A program made the position numbers and the translations under genes. Under the pieces are notes generated by a model that saw only the letters and a program-made list of their open reading frames with translations, searched no databases and was not told the DNA's origin. A stretch of 6,157 nucleotides of DNA, from positions 1-6,157 of the forward strand of contig VEOV01000002.1 of assembly GCA_012026855.1 (NCBI GenBank), given 5' to 3'. The stretch is from Geobacter sp. (GTDB taxonomy: Bacteria; Desulfobacterota; Desulfuromonadia; Geobacterales; DSM-12255). Shown one piece after another: positions 5,839 to 6,157 of this stretch; the stretch's first letter is position 1, and each line of letters begins with the position of its first letter.

Positions 5839-6157
5839 CTACTTCTCCTCTTGGGTCACTGCCGGAAATTCTATCATGAACAACGCCCCGCCGGATGGCG
5901 AGTCACCCACTGTAATGCTCCCGGCCGATGATTTGACAATGTCGTAAACCACTGCCAGCCCCATCCCGGCCCCTTCACCCACATCCCTGGTGGTAAAAAA
6001 CGGATCGAAAATCCTGGTCCTGATCTCCGGCGCTACGCCGCAGCCGTTGTCGGCAATGGAGAACCATGCCATCCCCTGGCCATGGCCGCAGGCCAGCTCA
6101 AGCACCAGCCCTTCCGGGCGAGCCTGAGCCGAATTTTTGATCATATTCTCCAGGGCC
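5839..6157 (-). CDS. sensor histidine kinase, C-terminal ATPase domain (5'-truncated by window edge)
   Basis: Only the last ~105 residues are in the window; the frame runs off the right edge, and the ATG at 6144-6142 is internal because the codons before it complete the N box, ALENMIKNSAQA. Visible HATPase_c motifs are that N box, the G1 box DNGCGV, the F box IFDPFFTTR and the G2 box GAGMGLAVVYDIVKSSAG, ending in GGALFMIEFP and a short charged tail. The PFFTT-type F box and the overall style resemble NtrB/PAS-type sensor kinases. The phosphorylated His, dimerisation helix and sensor region lie outside the window, so the stimulus is unknown. TAG is followed directly by in-frame TGA and then the ATG of the receiver-ATPase gene (3-bp gap), so the two are co-transcribed. 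This makes the receiver-ATPase and the receiver-HD-GYP proteins its likely phosphorylation targets; that partnership is inference. Confidence 0.93.
   Translation of the reverse strand, partial: ALENMIKNSAQARPEGLVLELACGHGQGMAWFSIADNGCGVAPEIRTRIFDPFFTTRDVGEGAGMGLAVVYDIVKSSAGSITVGDSPSGGALFMIEFPAVTQEEK
5845..5850 (-). promoter_or_regulatory. Shine-Dalgarno for the fused ATPase gene
   Basis: GAGGAG on the minus strand lies inside the final codons of the kinase gene, 9 nt before the ATG at 5835-5833. It supports that start codon and shows that the ATPase gene is read from the kinase transcript. Confidence 0.7.

Noticed and set aside
4036..5931. A 631-codon open frame on the plus strand antisense to the fused ATPase gene.
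   Set aside because: It lies opposite an unmistakable ATPase gene with intact motifs. Its translation is rich in His, Gln, Pro and Gly with no recognisable domain, as expected for a shadow of a biased codon pattern.
1..6157. Mobile element, CRISPR array, tRNA or rRNA.
   Set aside because: No transposase, integrase, terminal inverted repeats, spaced direct repeats or cloverleaf-like sequences were seen on either strand.

Overview
The window looks like chromosomal DNA of moderately high GC from a Gram-negative environmental bacterium. The mix of signalling genes (a two-component kinase, a receiver fused to a type IV pilus/type II secretion ATPase, an HD-GYP response regulator and a GGDEF-PilZ protein) next to a long-form RdgC protein suggests Desulfuromonadota/Geobacterales. 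That placement is inference from gene content and protein style, not from a marker gene.

Layout: positions 2-1027 (+) hold the C-terminal ~341 codons of an RdgC-like protein cut by the left edge. It converges on the rest of the window, which is all on the minus strand, with a single base between the two stop codons. Reading the minus strand 5'->3' from the right edge: (1) the C-terminal ATPase domain of a sensor histidine kinase (6157-5839, cut by the right edge); (2) an 808-residue protein (5835-3409) with a receiver domain, a MshEN-like domain, a PilB/GspE-type hexameric ATPase and a C-terminal double zinc ribbon; (3) a receiver-HD-GYP response regulator (3409-2423); (4) a 215-bp AT-rich intergenic region with a good promoter candidate and several TTGCA/TGCAA elements; (5) a GGDEF-PilZ diguanylate cyclase (2207-1029).

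Genes 1-3 are packed as an operon: a 3-bp gap with a Shine-Dalgarno inside the kinase gene, then a one-base TGATG stop/start overlap. A plausible reading is a branched phosphorelay in which one kinase feeds two receivers, one controlling a motor ATPase directly and one controlling c-di-GMP breakdown. The neighbouring, separately promoted cyclase would make and sense c-di-GMP. The ATPase also carries a MshEN-like region, a fold that binds c-di-GMP in known relatives, so the phospho-signal and the c-di-GMP signal could meet on one motor. The fused ATPase is the most unusual element. No pilin, platform protein or secretin gene is present in the window, so the machine it would drive is unknown.
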